Shown one piece after another: positions 43,460 through 53,070 of a stretch of DNA of 64,000 nt. Positions within the stretch are counted from its first letter, which is position 1. Each line of letters opens with the position of its first letter. The DNA is from an uncultured bacterium (GTDB lineage: Bacteria > Cyanobacteriota > Vampirovibrionia > Gastranaerophilales > Gastranaerophilaceae): positions 1-64,000 of the forward strand of contig CADAJP010000006.1 in NCBI GenBank assembly GCA_902788345.1. The letters are read 5' to 3'. The notes below the pieces were generated by a model. That model was given only the letters and a program-made list of their open reading frames with translations, did not search any database and was not told the origin of the DNA. Position numbers and translations under genes: made by a program.

Positions 43460-44161
43460 TTATTCTTCACGAGGGTCAATATATTTAACCGCATCGGCAA
43501 ATCTGCCGTAAGTACCGATATTTTTGTCATAAGCTTCTTGAGGATTAACGCCTTTTTTGATAGCATCCATGAATTTGCCCATGTTGATAAATTGATAACC
43601 GATAACTTCGTTATTTTTATCTAAACCAAGTTTAAGAATATAACCTTCTGTTAATTGAAGGTATCTTACACCTTTTTGAGCGGTAGAGTGAATTGTACCA
43701 CACATAGAGCATAAGCCTTTTCCTAAATCTTCAAGACCTGCGCCAACAGGTAAACCGTTTTCAGAAAATGCAGATTGAGTTCTGCCGTAAACGATTTGTA
43801 AGAATAATTCTCTCATTGCAACGTTAATAGCGTCACAAACCAAGTCAGTATTCAAAGCTTCTAACAATGTTTTGCCCGGAAGAATTTCACCTGCCATAGC
43901 AGCTGAATGAGTCATTCCTGAACATCCGATTGTTTCAACCAATGCTTCCTGAATAATACCGTTTTTAACATTCAAAGTTAATTTGCAGGTACCTTGTTGA
44001 GGTGCACAGCATCCGCAACCGTGAGTTAAACCTGAAATATCTTTGATTTCTTTACATTTTGTCCATTCTCCTTCTTGAGGAATAGGAGCAGGACTACCTT
44101 TTACCCCGCGTCTTACAGGGCATTTTTCTTGAATTTCTTGAGTAACTTGTATATTAGTCAT
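43460..44161 (-). CDS. NifU-like iron-sulfur scaffold-type protein, partner of GGGtGRT
   Basis: 233 residues. The central part resembles the NifU/IscU N-terminal scaffold: LTLNVKNGIIQEALVETIGCSGMTHSAAMAGEILPGKTLLEAL in outline, with candidate cluster cysteines in HGCGCCAPQQGTC, in TIGCSG and in LCSMCGT. It is longer than IscU, with extra N- and C-terminal segments. Together with the GGGtGRT gene downstream it forms a two-gene unit of unknown role. No iscS/sufS cysteine desulfurase lies nearby, so it may be dedicated to one client rather than general cluster assembly. Confidence 0.85.
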   Translation of the reverse strand: MTNIQVTQEIQEKCPVRRGVKGSPAPIPQEGEWTKCKEIKDISGLTHGCGCCAPQQGTCKLTLNVKNGIIQEALVETIGCSGMTHSAAMAGEILPGKTLLEALNTDLVCDAINVAMRELFLQIVYGRTQSAFSENGLPVGAGLEDLGKGLCSMCGTIHSTAQKGVRYLQLTEGYILKLGLDKNNEVIGYQFINMGKFMDAIKKGVNPQEAYDKNIGTYGRFADAVKYIDPREE

Positions 44162-44289
44162 TTTTTACTCCCTTCACCTTATATACTCTAAAATTGTAAC
44201 TTGCTCAAAATTTTCAGTCAAGATTATTGAATTTTGTGTAAAATGGTGTTAAAGTAAATATATAAATACAAATTTGAAAAGGATTATAT

Positions 44290-44973
44290 ATGTTTGGAAA
44301 AAAGAGAGCTTTTACTTTGGCTGAAATATTACTTGCGCTTGTTATTGTCGGAATAGTTGCAGGTTTGGCTCTGCCGAGTTTATTAAAAGATATGCAGAGT
44401 AAATCGCGTATGAACCTTTTAAAAAGTACTTTTGTCGGGATAGATGATTATATCCATAAAGACATTGCTCATAAAAGGTCTGAAGATATAATAAATCTTG
44501 ATGTATATGTAAATCCGCAATTGTTTTTGAGCAAGTTTAATGTTGCACCGTCAGGAGAGCCTTTTGCAGCCTCATATAAAAATTATAACGGTCAGCAGGT
44601 AAACTGTATCACAGATTTTAGCGGTGCAAGAAGCGGAAAAATATTGTTGCAAAATGGTGTAGGAATAGGTATAAAAAATCCTGAAGCTTCATCAGGGGAC
44701 AGATTTACAACAATTGTTGTTGATTTAACCGGAGAAAAAGCACCAAATACCGTGGGCATAGATTATTTTGTCGCAAAATTATTTTGGGATGAAGATTTAG
44801 ATAAAGGTATTCATGTTGGTGATGTTCATGGTTTTACCGATAGTTTAGGTAATACGGCAGAATCTGAAAATGCACTTAGAACGGCTTGCTTAAACGGAAA
44901 CGGAAAATCATGTTTCAGGTTGGTTGAATTAACAGGATATGATCCGGATTTTCTCGGGCAAGAATATAAATAA
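44290..44973 (+). CDS. Type IV prepilin-like protein
   Basis: 227 residues with a class III signal: a short basic leader MFGKKRA, then FTLAEILLALVIVGIVAGLALPSLL, with E5 of the mature pilin present. The residue before the cleavage point is Ala rather than the usual Gly. The C-terminus carries a Cys pair (TACLNGNGKSCF). Likely a major or minor pilin for the machinery encoded at 24-30 kb. It is coupled to a second prepilin gene by an overlapping stop and start region. Confidence 0.88.
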   Translation: MFGKKRAFTLAEILLALVIVGIVAGLALPSLLKDMQSKSRMNLLKSTFVGIDDYIHKDIAHKRSEDIINLDVYVNPQLFLSKFNVAPSGEPFAASYKNYNGQQVNCITDFSGARSGKILLQNGVGIGIKNPEASSGDRFTTIVVDLTGEKAPNTVGIDYFVAKLFWDEDLDKGIHVGDVHGFTDSLGNTAESENALRTACLNGNGKSCFRLVELTGYDPDFLGQEYK

Positions 44974-44990
44974 TGGAGATAAATAGTATT

Positions 44991-45593
44991 ATGAATATGA
45001 AAAAACGAGCTTTTACTTTAACGGAATTACTTGTATCATTGGCTATTATCGGTACGATTGCGGTATTTGCAATTCCGCCTTTAATGAACGATATTCACAC
45101 AAGAGTTTATCTGAATATGGTTAAAAATATGTCTGTAACAATAGAAGAACTTGCTGCAGACCAGATGTTGAACAGACGTGTACGTAACTTGTCCGATACG
45201 GATTTTGGCAATGCTGATGAGATTTTAAGTACGAAACATTTTGCTATAGTAAAAAAAGAAAACGGTATATTAACATCAACTTATAAGAATTTTTCAAATG
45301 AAGATAAAACAATTGACGGTATTGACGGTAAATCAGCATTATTAAAAAATGGTGTTGTTCTTGTATATGCACCGCTAAGTAATAGTGCTACAGCTACCGG
45401 AACATTTATTATGGATGCAAACGGTAATGATGGTCCAAATGTTATCGGTAAAGATTTGTTTGTATTTAATATAACCAAAAAAGGAAAAATAGTTTCAGGA
45501 ACAGAAGATACATCTTTGGCTGCTTGCTCTGCGGGAAATCCAAGATCTTGCTACGGCTATATTGTTACAAACGGATGGAAATATCCAAATTAA
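44991..45593 (+). CDS. Type IV prepilin-like protein
   Basis: About 200 residues from the ATG at 44991 (MNMKKRA/FTLTELLVSLAIIGTIAVFAIPPLM); upstream ATG 44973 and downstream ATG 44997 are also possible. Prepilin peptidase motif with Ala before the cleavage site and E5 present, as in its neighbour. The C-terminus again has a spaced Cys pair (AACSAGNPRSCYGY) and ends in NGWKYPN. The matching leader and C-terminal layout show these two genes are paralogues. A strong terminator follows. Confidence 0.86.
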   Translation: MNMKKRAFTLTELLVSLAIIGTIAVFAIPPLMNDIHTRVYLNMVKNMSVTIEELAADQMLNRRVRNLSDTDFGNADEILSTKHFAIVKKENGILTSTYKNFSNEDKTIDGIDGKSALLKNGVVLVYAPLSNSATATGTFIMDANGNDGPNVIGKDLFVFNITKKGKIVSGTEDTSLAACSAGNPRSCYGYIVTNGWKYPN

Positions 45594-45609
45594 TCAGAAT
45601 TTTTAAAAC

Positions 45610-45648
45610 AAAAAGACCGATAAAAATATATTTTTATCGGTCTTTTTA
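45610..45648. terminator. Bidirectional terminator between prepilin and fabZ
   Basis: Perfect stem AAAAAGACCGATAAAAAT / ATTTTTATCGGTCTTTTT between two convergent genes. Confidence 0.9.
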
Positions 45649-45670
45649 TTTATCTGATTTTAAGAATGAA

Positions 45671-46123
45671 TTATGTTAAAGCAAAAGTCATATCAGCTTC
45701 GACACAAACTTTTCCGTCAACTTTACCGGTGCCATGAGCTTTGCAGACAGGTCCTTTTATTTTTGTAAGTTCAATTGTCATTTCAAATTTGTCACCCGGT
45801 CTTACAATGTTTTTAAATCTTGCATTTTCAACACCTGCGTAAAGTGCCAATTTACCTTGATATTGAGGTAATTTTAATAATACCGGCGCAGAGCACTGAG
45901 CCATAGCTTCAAGTTGTAAAACTCCCGGCATAATTGGATTTCCCGGAAAATGTCCCTGGAAAAATTCTTCATTCATTGTAAGATTTTTGTATCCTTTACA
46001 ATATTTTCCCGGAACACATTCGGTGATTCTGTCAACTAACAAAAACGGATATCTGTGAGGCAGCATGTTCATAATTTCCATTATATCCATACTAAAAGAT
46101 TCTTCTTTAATTTCTTCTGTCAT
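45671..46123 (-). CDS. fabZ: 3-hydroxyacyl-ACP dehydratase FabZ
   Basis: 150 residues, hot-dog fold: catalytic His in [12 protein letters not shown] and Glu in [12 protein letters not shown], with GHFPGNP between. It dehydrates 3-hydroxyacyl-ACP in fatty acid elongation. It is the last gene of lpxD-lpxC-fabZ; FabZ and LpxC compete for the same hydroxyacyl-ACP pool, and their genes are often adjacent. lpxA, the common next gene, is not present. Confidence 0.96.
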   Translation of the reverse strand: MTEEIKEESFSMDIMEIMNMLPHRYPFLLVDRITECVPGKYCKGYKNLTMNEEFFQGHFPGNPIMPGVLQLEAMAQCSAPVLLKLPQYQGKLALYAGVENARFKNIVRPGDKFEMTIELTKIKGPVCKAHGTGKVDGKVCVEADMTFALT

Positions 46124-46134
46124 TTTTCTCTCCT

Positions 46135-46956
46135 TTATACTTCTATTATTTTTTCCTGTAATATTTTTGCAAGTTTAATATGCACAGCATGTCCTGCTTC
46201 TTTTGCGAGGATTTGGCATTTTAAATCGAGCGGATTTATTCCTGTCAGATACAAATCTCCGACAAGATCAAGCATTTTATGTTTTATGGGTTCATTATCG
46301 GAACGCAATTCTGTTGAATATCCGCCGTCATCCATAAACCCAAGGGTGTTATCAATGTTAGCACCTTGTGCAAAACCAAGCATCTGAAATTTTTTCAGGT
46401 CCCGATAAAAGCCAAAAGTTCTTGCCTCAATAATTTCTTCCTTATTTTTAGAATTATAATTGACAAACCTTCTTACTTCCTGCGGATGATCGTAGTTTAC
46501 GGCATAGGACATAAACAGTTCCTTATCCGGTAAGATTACTAAACTTGTTTTGCCATTAAGGTAATAAACAGGTTCTGAAACCGTATATTGTTTAGGTTTA
46601 TACATAAACGGCTTATCTATTCCGGCTTTTTTAAATTCTTCAACCCAAATTTTTGAACTTCCGTCAAGTATTGGTACTTCTTCTTCTGTCATACATATAT
46701 CTACAGAATCAATGTGACAAAAAGCAAGTGCCGCTGTCAAGTGTTCAGTAAGCATTGCCTTTGTGTTTTTATTTCCCAAAACAACACAATGATCTGTTGC
46801 TATAACATTTTCAACATTTGCAACAAACGGGTCATTCCCTTTTACAAAATATCTTATTTGTCCCTTTTGCGATGGGATAAGCCTGACTTCGCATGGTTTA
46901 TTTTTCATTAAACCATTGCCTGTTATCTTGACCTCTTTTTTTAGCGTAATAGTCAT
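46135..46956 (-). CDS. lpxC: UDP-3-O-acyl-N-acetylglucosamine deacetylase LpxC
   Basis: 273 residues from the ATG at 46956. A longer frame starting with TTG at 46995 would overlap lpxD by 23 nt and adds residues outside the family. Zinc ligands are visible: His in LTEHLTAAL, and His and Asp in [13 protein letters not shown]. The catalytic His is in [17 protein letters not shown] is conserved. It performs the committed step of lipid A synthesis, so the cell has an LPS-type outer membrane. It is placed between lpxD and fabZ. Confidence 0.95.
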   Translation of the reverse strand: MTITLKKEVKITGNGLMKNKPCEVRLIPSQKGQIRYFVKGNDPFVANVENVIATDHCVVLGNKNTKAMLTEHLTAALAFCHIDSVDICMTEEEVPILDGSSKIWVEEFKKAGIDKPFMYKPKQYTVSEPVYYLNGKTSLVILPDKELFMSYAVNYDHPQEVRRFVNYNSKNKEEIIEARTFGFYRDLKKFQMLGFAQGANIDNTLGFMDDGGYSTELRSDNEPIKHKMLDLVGDLYLTGINPLDLKCQILAKEAGHAVHIKLAKILQEKIIEV

Positions 46957-46972
46957 TGCTGTGTGAAATACC

Positions 46973-48064
46973 TTATTTACTTGCGTTTTCTTCAAATTCC
47001 TTTAATAACGGTTCAAATTTTCTGAATTTTGCAAATATTTCCTGTGCATCCTTCATTGTTTTAAGCTGTTTAATAAAGTCTTTTCTTGGAACAGCAGGAA
47101 TACCAACAATGATAGATTTTTCAGGGAATGATTTTGTAACACCTGCTTTTGCTGTAATAATTGTATCAGAGCCGATTTCAATGTGATCAGCCAAGCCTGC
47201 CTGACCTGCGATAACAACTCTGTCGCCGATAATACAGCTTCCTGCAATACCTACCTGAGAAACAATTAAACATCCTTTACCGATTTTGCAGTTATGACCA
47301 ATCATTACAAGGTCGTCAATTTTTGTATTCTCGCCAATTACGGTATTTTCAATAGTTCCTCTGTCGATTGTAGTATTTGCACCGATTTCTACATTGTTTC
47401 CGATTTCAACTGCTCCGATTGAAGGAATTTTGAAAATAACCTGATTGGAGTTATCTTTTTTTATTTCTCCGTCTTGTCTTGCATTTTCAATGTTGTTAGG
47501 ATTTTCTGTAACAAAGCTGAAACCGTCAGCACCTAAAGAAACACCGTGATGTAAGATAACATCATTACCGATTTTTACTCTGTCACCAATGTTAACTCCG
47601 GCATGGAAAAAGCAGTTTGTACCGATTTTAACATTGCTGCCAATATATGTATTAGCTAATATTTTTGTATTATCTCCAATAATAGCATTTGGTGAAATTA
47701 CTACATTTGGTCCTATAGAAACATTTGCACCAAGTTTTGCACTCGGGTCAACAACTGCACTTGGATGAACATCTTTATTTACTACCGGCGGCACGTAGAA
47801 AAGATTTAATAATTTCATCATTGCAAGTCTTGGTCTTTCAACTTCAATAGTTGTCAATCCGTCAATTTGTACTCCCAGCGGAACCAAGGCTGCTTTTGCT
47901 TCGGATTTTGCCAAATTTGCGATTTCATCTTCTCCTAAAGCAAGTGCCAACGTATTTTCGTCACTTAGTAACGGAGGTGCAATTTGTTTTATTTCAGGAT
48001 CCTCAACTTTTGTGAGCATGCCGTTTACGATTTGCGTAATTTCATCAACTGTAAATGATTTCAT
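46973..48064 (-). CDS. lpxD: UDP-3-O-acylglucosamine N-acyltransferase LpxD
   Basis: 363 residues from the ATG at 48064, which has an AAGGAG ribosome binding site; an upstream in-frame extension of 26 residues is unlikely. An N-terminal uridine-binding domain is followed by a long left-handed helix of hexapeptide repeats (about 105-320, e.g. [19 protein letters not shown]). The catalytic His is in [11 protein letters not shown], and the C-terminal helix is typical of LpxD. It adds the second acyl chain in lipid A synthesis. First gene of the minus-strand lpxD-lpxC-fabZ cluster. Confidence 0.96.
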   Translation of the reverse strand: MKSFTVDEITQIVNGMLTKVEDPEIKQIAPPLLSDENTLALALGEDEIANLAKSEAKAALVPLGVQIDGLTTIEVERPRLAMMKLLNLFYVPPVVNKDVHPSAVVDPSAKLGANVSIGPNVVISPNAIIGDNTKILANTYIGSNVKIGTNCFFHAGVNIGDRVKIGNDVILHHGVSLGADGFSFVTENPNNIENARQDGEIKKDNSNQVIFKIPSIGAVEIGNNVEIGANTTIDRGTIENTVIGENTKIDDLVMIGHNCKIGKGCLIVSQVGIAGSCIIGDRVVIAGQAGLADHIEIGSDTIITAKAGVTKSFPEKSIIVGIPAVPRKDFIKQLKTMKDAQEIFAKFRKFEPLLKEFEENASK

Positions 48065-48186
48065 ATATCTCTCCTTATAAATATATCCCTTAATTTCTAT
48101 ATCTAAACCGTTACCGATTACACATATTATACCATAATACAAATTGTTTCATTCGTATTGTAAATTTCTATTAACTCCATTTTAAA

Positions 48187-50778
48187 TTAAGCAGCCTGTT
48201 TTTGTTCAGGTTGAGCTGCCTGAGTTTGTTCAGGTTGAGCTGCCTGAGTTTGTTCTTTTTGTTTATTTTTTTGATGTAAAAGGTATAAATATATTTCAGA
48301 ACCAATTGCAAGCATTGCGATTACGGATAATAAAATTATCTTTGCAGGGCGTGATTTTGTTTTGTGTACCATTTCCTCAAGATTATCTTTAAATTCTCCA
48401 AATTCTCCGACAAGGCGGTTCATTTTTTGTTTAAATCTTGCATCCCAGCCTTTTTCTGATTCAAAAATTGTATCAAGATAACGTCTGTTTGCACTTGTGC
48501 CGTGGTTATATTCGGAATTGTTGTGCCAATCTACTTTTTCCTCAATGTTTCTTTTGCACATTTCAATATAACCTTTGCGGTCATTGGTGTATAATTCAAT
48601 CATTTTTTTGATATTATCGCTCATTTGAGGGATTTGTCTGTCTATTCTTGCTTTTTCCAGTTCTTCTGCAGAGTTGGCATAAGTTAGACCGAATTTTTCA
48701 GGGGCTCCCATTACAACATCTTTTGTAATAAAGCCGTTTATTCCGTCTTTTGTGTAATCTCTGAATCCGCCGGTTGCTGTTAATACTGACGGAGAGCCTG
48801 CTGCTTTCGCTTCTATCGGTGTGATACCAAACATTTCATATAATGAAGTGTAGTCGCCAAATTGAGAGCAGGCATTGAGCCTGTTTGGTGTAAAGCCTCT
48901 GTTGATTGCAATATTATGTTTGTATGCACCATTATCAAGTTCACAAATTTCTTTGTAATCTTTTTCAATCATTTTATAGTGAGGATGATTTTTATCCATT
49001 AGTCCTATACCAAAGAAAAATTTAACCTTTTGTTTCATTTCTTTAGGGATGTCTGTTCTTTTGAAAAAGTGGAGTGCAGAGCCGGTTGATATCGGGTAAC
49101 CTTTTTGAGTGTCCGGACGTCCAAGCCCTAAAGCAAGCATTTCACCTTTTTTAAGAGGTGATAAGTAACCTATAACTTCGTGACCTTCTTTAATTTGTGC
49201 TTCGTCAAACATAAGTTTGTTTAGAGCATCCTGTCCTTTTTCTCCGGCTTCGTACATTAAAGTTGTAAACCATTTTGCATTTTTTTCTTTTGCTTTTATG
49301 ATTTCTTCAATATTTGTTCCGTCATATTCGAAAGGAGTAAACCCTTTAAGATTTTCAGGTTTTGAAAGTCCGTTGTTCCCTCGACCGAATTGCACATCTC
49401 TTTCATTAAATCTCATATTTGCGGTTGTAACGCCGTTTGCAACCGGTATAGTTTTTATACTTGCGTAATCTCCTGTCAAGCCCTTTGCTGTATCAGGAGT
49501 TTCAAGGCTTCTCATTTCGGCGTCATAATTCCAAGATACAGAACCGAGTGACATATTGTCAGGATTTCTTTTTACTCCGATTATCGGCATTTTGGTAATA
49601 TTATATGAGCCAAAATAATCTCTAAATGGTGCAACGAATGGTTCAATAATATTTTTTGCGATTTGTTTTTCTCTGTCTGTTAAAGCTCCTGAGTCAAGCC
49701 CTCCGTTATAAAATGCTTTTTCTACAATTGAATAGTGCGGATTAGAACGCAGGGTTTCCATATCTTTTTCTGTCCCTACAACAGATATCATTTTAAACGG
49801 ATCGTATGTAGTTCCCTGATAATCTCTGCTCGGGTTATGTTCAACTTTATGTGCTTTTATACCGTTAATTTCTTTATGACCCTGTGCTGACATATTTGCG
49901 ATATGTACCATAAAGGCTGAAGCCGGTCTGTCGTGGCATATAACATTTGCCGGTTTGAAGTAGCCAAATTCTTCCGTATTCATTTTGTTTTCAAGAATTT
50001 CTGCCCAAGCTCGCATTCCGTTTGAATTTATAATTTCCGCTTCAAACGGTGTATTACCAAAACAATCATATGAATACGGTTTTGAGGTTCTTGCCCATTC
50101 CGGTGTATAAATAAAATAATTATTTCCTCTTTTCCCAAAAGTATTGTATTTAGGATTATTCTCAGATACTCTCATTAATTGGTACGGAACTTCATTCATT
50201 TCTCCGAGATGAATTGTCGAAGGGCATTTTACAACCCCGTTGACTCCGGTCGGTTCTATAATGCAATATTTTGACTGGTTGCTCCCGTTAGGTTTGCTTT
50301 GAACAACATAATCAATTTCATCCACATTGTAACCAAGTGCTTTTGCGATACTTTCTTTTGTATCTCCTATATGTCCGCTCATAAAATGGCTTGCAGGCAT
50401 GGTGTCAGGCAGATCCTGAGTTTTAATTCCTTTGTGTAACAGGAATTTATGCCCCCCATTTGGGTTGTTATAATTCCAAATCGGCATAAACCGTCTGTCG
50501 TCAACCTTTTTCCCTCTTACTGTTTCGTATTTATTTAGGCTTTCTCCAAGTTCATATCCGACAACACCCTCTCCTCCGATTGCCATTTCAGGTAACCCTG
50601 TTCCTTTACATTCCGGTGTAAATTCGGCGACTTGGCTTGTGTAACGTTTCCCAAAAGTTATAACATGTAATCTGACTTGCGGTGTGTTTTGAGCCTCATA
50701 ATGAGATTGCCCGTATGCCGTTTGATTTGTATAACGCCTGTTGGTCGTATTGTATGTGTTGATTGCCGGAACTCGCAT
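48187..50778 (-). CDS. Large GT-B glycosyltransferase (starch/glycogen-synthase-like) with C-terminal membrane anchor
   Basis: 863 residues. The N-terminal part has a divergent GT5-like start (VITFGKRYTSQVAEF then GGEGVVGYELGESLNKYE). The C-terminal Rossmann lobe shows the donor-site block ITPIEAKAAGSPSVLTATGG, FRDYTKDGINGF. Residues about 480-720 match the general GT-B layout, but the middle has large unrecognised insertions. After a helical segment there is one transmembrane helix (KIILLSVIAMLAIGSEIYLYLL) and a tail with a repeated EQTQAAQP unit. No signal peptide, so it is probably a tail-anchored cytoplasmic enzyme. Substrate unknown; alpha-glucan synthesis is one possibility. Confidence 0.7.
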   Translation of the reverse strand: MRVPAINTYNTTNRRYTNQTAYGQSHYEAQNTPQVRLHVITFGKRYTSQVAEFTPECKGTGLPEMAIGGEGVVGYELGESLNKYETVRGKKVDDRRFMPIWNYNNPNGGHKFLLHKGIKTQDLPDTMPASHFMSGHIGDTKESIAKALGYNVDEIDYVVQSKPNGSNQSKYCIIEPTGVNGVVKCPSTIHLGEMNEVPYQLMRVSENNPKYNTFGKRGNNYFIYTPEWARTSKPYSYDCFGNTPFEAEIINSNGMRAWAEILENKMNTEEFGYFKPANVICHDRPASAFMVHIANMSAQGHKEINGIKAHKVEHNPSRDYQGTTYDPFKMISVVGTEKDMETLRSNPHYSIVEKAFYNGGLDSGALTDREKQIAKNIIEPFVAPFRDYFGSYNITKMPIIGVKRNPDNMSLGSVSWNYDAEMRSLETPDTAKGLTGDYASIKTIPVANGVTTANMRFNERDVQFGRGNNGLSKPENLKGFTPFEYDGTNIEEIIKAKEKNAKWFTTLMYEAGEKGQDALNKLMFDEAQIKEGHEVIGYLSPLKKGEMLALGLGRPDTQKGYPISTGSALHFFKRTDIPKEMKQKVKFFFGIGLMDKNHPHYKMIEKDYKEICELDNGAYKHNIAINRGFTPNRLNACSQFGDYTSLYEMFGITPIEAKAAGSPSVLTATGGFRDYTKDGINGFITKDVVMGAPEKFGLTYANSAEELEKARIDRQIPQMSDNIKKMIELYTNDRKGYIEMCKRNIEEKVDWHNNSEYNHGTSANRRYLDTIFESEKGWDARFKQKMNRLVGEFGEFKDNLEEMVHKTKSRPAKIILLSVIAMLAIGSEIYLYLLHQKNKQKEQTQAAQPEQTQAAQPEQKQAA

Positions 50779-51105
50779 GTTTTATTGCCTTTACCAATTG
50801 GATATATTGCAGTAATTATAAAAAACGAAAAACAAAATTTTGCTATTGGTATAATTCGATTTTAATAAATGTTTACATTTGTGTCAACAATTTAATAAAA
50901 AATTACATCATTTTGATGAATTTTTAACTGATTTATTTATTAATAATACAAAAAATTAAATAAAATTATAATATTTTTGCATATTTGATTAAAAATTTAT
51001 GCAAAAAATATCTTTTTTTTGAATTTTTATATTTTTGCAATTCAAAAATCTGCAATTTTATTTAGTTGCTTTTTATAAATTTATGATGTGGATATTTTTA
51101 TAATA
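50779..51105. other. AT-rich spacer without recognisable gene
   Basis: 327 bp that are extremely AT-rich, with A and T runs. It contains the upstream region of the glycosyltransferase gene (minus strand) and the end of the tolC-like transcript. I see no ORF, RNA gene or clear terminator here. Confidence 0.6.
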
Positions 51106-52503
51106 TTATAATTGGCTTCCTACAGCTTTATACAATCCGATATAGTCAACAAGGCAATTAATTTTCTGGTCGGCTACAAGCTTGTCTGTTGAAAGTACAT
51201 TTTCTTTTAACTGAATTAAATCAAGTTTTGATATGACACCTGCGTCATAGCTTGCTGTACTTATTCCAAAATCTTTTTTCTCAAGTTCTGACTGTTGCTT
51301 TGTGTCACGGAATTTTTTGTCATCGTGTTTTATTGTTGAAAGAGCATCATTTACTTCCTGAATAGCCGTAATATTTGTCTGGTAATAATTGTTTAATAAT
51401 CTTTCATATTCATCTTTTTTAAGTTTTAAATTTGCTAATCTTGCTCCGCCCGTAAATATTGGCAGTAATGCTCCGCCCGCAAGTGCGGCAATAGCATTTT
51501 TGGTAGTAAACAGGCTGCCCATATTTCCTGATAAAAATATTGCAATTCCTGTTAAGTTTATTGTCGGTAAAAATTCTTTTTTGGCTACTCTTACATCAAT
51601 ACCTGCTTTTTCAATTTGTCGTTCTGCTTTTATGTAGTCAGGACGCTGGGCAATAATTTCTGATGAAATTTCTTCAGGTATAACTCCGCTGTAATTTAAT
51701 TCATCATAAGAAATTCTCTCAAGACTTTGTGCGTTTTCAGGATTTTCACCAAGTAACACGCATAATTGATTTAATAAAATCTCTCTTTGTTTATTATATT
51801 CGGTAAGAGTTGTTTGACCTGCAATATATGATTTGTTAGCTTTTACCGTATCAGATGTTGAAGTCAGACCTTCTTTGTTTCTTAAAAGCATTAATTCATA
51901 TATAATTTTTCTGTCTTTTACTATCTCTTCCTGAAGAGCAATCATTTTATCAAGCTTTACAATGTTGAGATATGTTGCTCCGACTGCACTTGCAATTGAA
52001 ATATATGCAGCTCTTTCATCCTGTAAAGCCCATAAATATTCCTTTTTTGCAGCTTTAGTTTTGTCGTGATTCTTTAAGAAAATATCAGCTTCATAATTTA
52101 CCAATGCCGGCAGAGCAAATGTCCAGTCACTTGTGGTTTTTCCTGAACTTTTTGCAAATGCGGGAGAAAATCCTGCTCCGGCTTGAGGAAGTTCGTTTGC
52201 AAATTGTATCTTAATTGCCTGATAATATTCATCCACCGCAATTGATGCCATTTTAAGAGAATAGTTGTTTTTAATTGCTTTGTCTATGTATCCTGTTAAA
52301 ATCGGATCATTAAAATTTGCCCACCAGCTATAATTAATATACTCATATTTAAACTGGTCACTTTTCTTTCTCATATTATGAGTTTTCATAATAGAGATTT
52401 TTTTAGGCTCAGATGTTTTCTTTGTTTTTGCAAAACACACAGCAGGAGTGACTTCCGTTAAGATTATTCCAGCTAAAATAAGTGTAGTTAAAATCTTTTT
52501 CAA
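51106..52503 (-). CDS. Outer-membrane efflux channel (TolC/OprM family)
   Basis: 465 residues with a signal peptide (MKKILTTLILAGIILTEVTPAVCFA). Two OEP repeats are visible, with the family's YEADIFLKNHDKTKAAKKEYLWALQDERAAYISIASAVGATYLNIV in outline and RPDYIKAERQIEKAGIDVRVAKKEFLPTINLTG. It forms a trimeric tunnel through the outer membrane. Divergently placed from marR-emrA-emrB, so it is very likely the exit duct of that pump. No lipobox Cys at the usual place is apparent. Confidence 0.93.
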   Translation of the reverse strand: MKKILTTLILAGIILTEVTPAVCFAKTKKTSEPKKISIMKTHNMRKKSDQFKYEYINYSWWANFNDPILTGYIDKAIKNNYSLKMASIAVDEYYQAIKIQFANELPQAGAGFSPAFAKSSGKTTSDWTFALPALVNYEADIFLKNHDKTKAAKKEYLWALQDERAAYISIASAVGATYLNIVKLDKMIALQEEIVKDRKIIYELMLLRNKEGLTSTSDTVKANKSYIAGQTTLTEYNKQREILLNQLCVLLGENPENAQSLERISYDELNYSGVIPEEISSEIIAQRPDYIKAERQIEKAGIDVRVAKKEFLPTINLTGIAIFLSGNMGSLFTTKNAIAALAGGALLPIFTGGARLANLKLKKDEYERLLNNYYQTNITAIQEVNDALSTIKHDDKKFRDTKQQSELEKKDFGISTASYDAGVISKLDLIQLKENVLSTDKLVADQKINCLVDYIGLYKAVGSQL

Positions 52504-52563
52504 TTTTATATATCCTCTTAAAATTTTTCTTGCAATTTGTATATTCGCATGTTAGCATAATAC

Positions 52564-52579
52564 TGTTGTAAATGCAACA
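52564..52579. promoter_or_regulatory. Candidate MarR operator between tolC-like gene and marR
   Basis: TGTTG-TAAATG-CAACA inverted repeat in the 96-bp divergent promoter region, 20 bp before the marR ATG. A further CAACACA word lies at 52591-52597. MarR-family proteins often bind such palindromes in their own promoter and would control both directions here (inference). Confidence 0.45.
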
Positions 52580-52599
52580 CATTATTTTTTCAACACAAT

Positions 52600-53061
52600 A
52601 TGGTAAAAGAACAACATTATATAAATACATTGTACTATCAAATAGAGCAAACGGCAAAATATTGCCGTTATTTAGGTTCGCAATTGTTTAGTAAATTAAA
52701 TATAGGGGTGTCGGTTGAGGAACTTGTAACGCTTGATACTATATTTTTGCATGATGAATTGTGTCAAAGAGATTTGGCAAAATTAATTTTAAAAGACCGT
52801 CCTGCAACTGGCAGAATTTTGTCAGCATTAGAAGAAAAAGGTTATATTGTGCGTAATGCTGATACAAAAAATAACCGTCTCGTGCGAAAAATATCAATAA
52901 CGCAGAGCGGAGAAGAAATACTTAAAAGTGTAACAAATGTTTTGAAAAAATATTTGGAAAAAATTCCGCATGAATTATCAGAAGAAAAAATTGAAGAAAT
53001 GAAAAATAATATGCGTGAATTTAGAGCAATATTAGAAAAAGAAGTAGAAATGAATATATAG
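52600..53061 (+). CDS. MarR-family transcriptional regulator
   Basis: 153 residues with a winged helix-turn-helix: LCQRDLAKLILKDRPATGRILSALEEKGYIVRNADTKNNRLVRKISITQSG in outline, including the conserved wing residues D and R. Flanking helices form the dimer interface. It is the first gene of a marR-emrA-emrB operon and likely its ligand-released repressor, also acting on the divergent tolC-like gene. Confidence 0.93.
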   Translation: MVKEQHYINTLYYQIEQTAKYCRYLGSQLFSKLNIGVSVEELVTLDTIFLHDELCQRDLAKLILKDRPATGRILSALEEKGYIVRNADTKNNRLVRKISITQSGEEILKSVTNVLKKYLEKIPHELSEEKIEEMKNNMREFRAILEKEVEMNI

Positions 53062-53070
53062 AGGTAAAAA

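Noticed and set aside
46957..46995. Longer LpxC starting at TTG 46995
   Set aside because: It would overlap lpxD by 23 nt and adds 13 residues not seen in the family; ATG 46956 matches the LpxC N-terminus.
48065..48142. 26-residue N-terminal extension of LpxD
   Set aside because: The ATG at 48064 has a strong AAGGAG site and the family's start; the extension has no such support.
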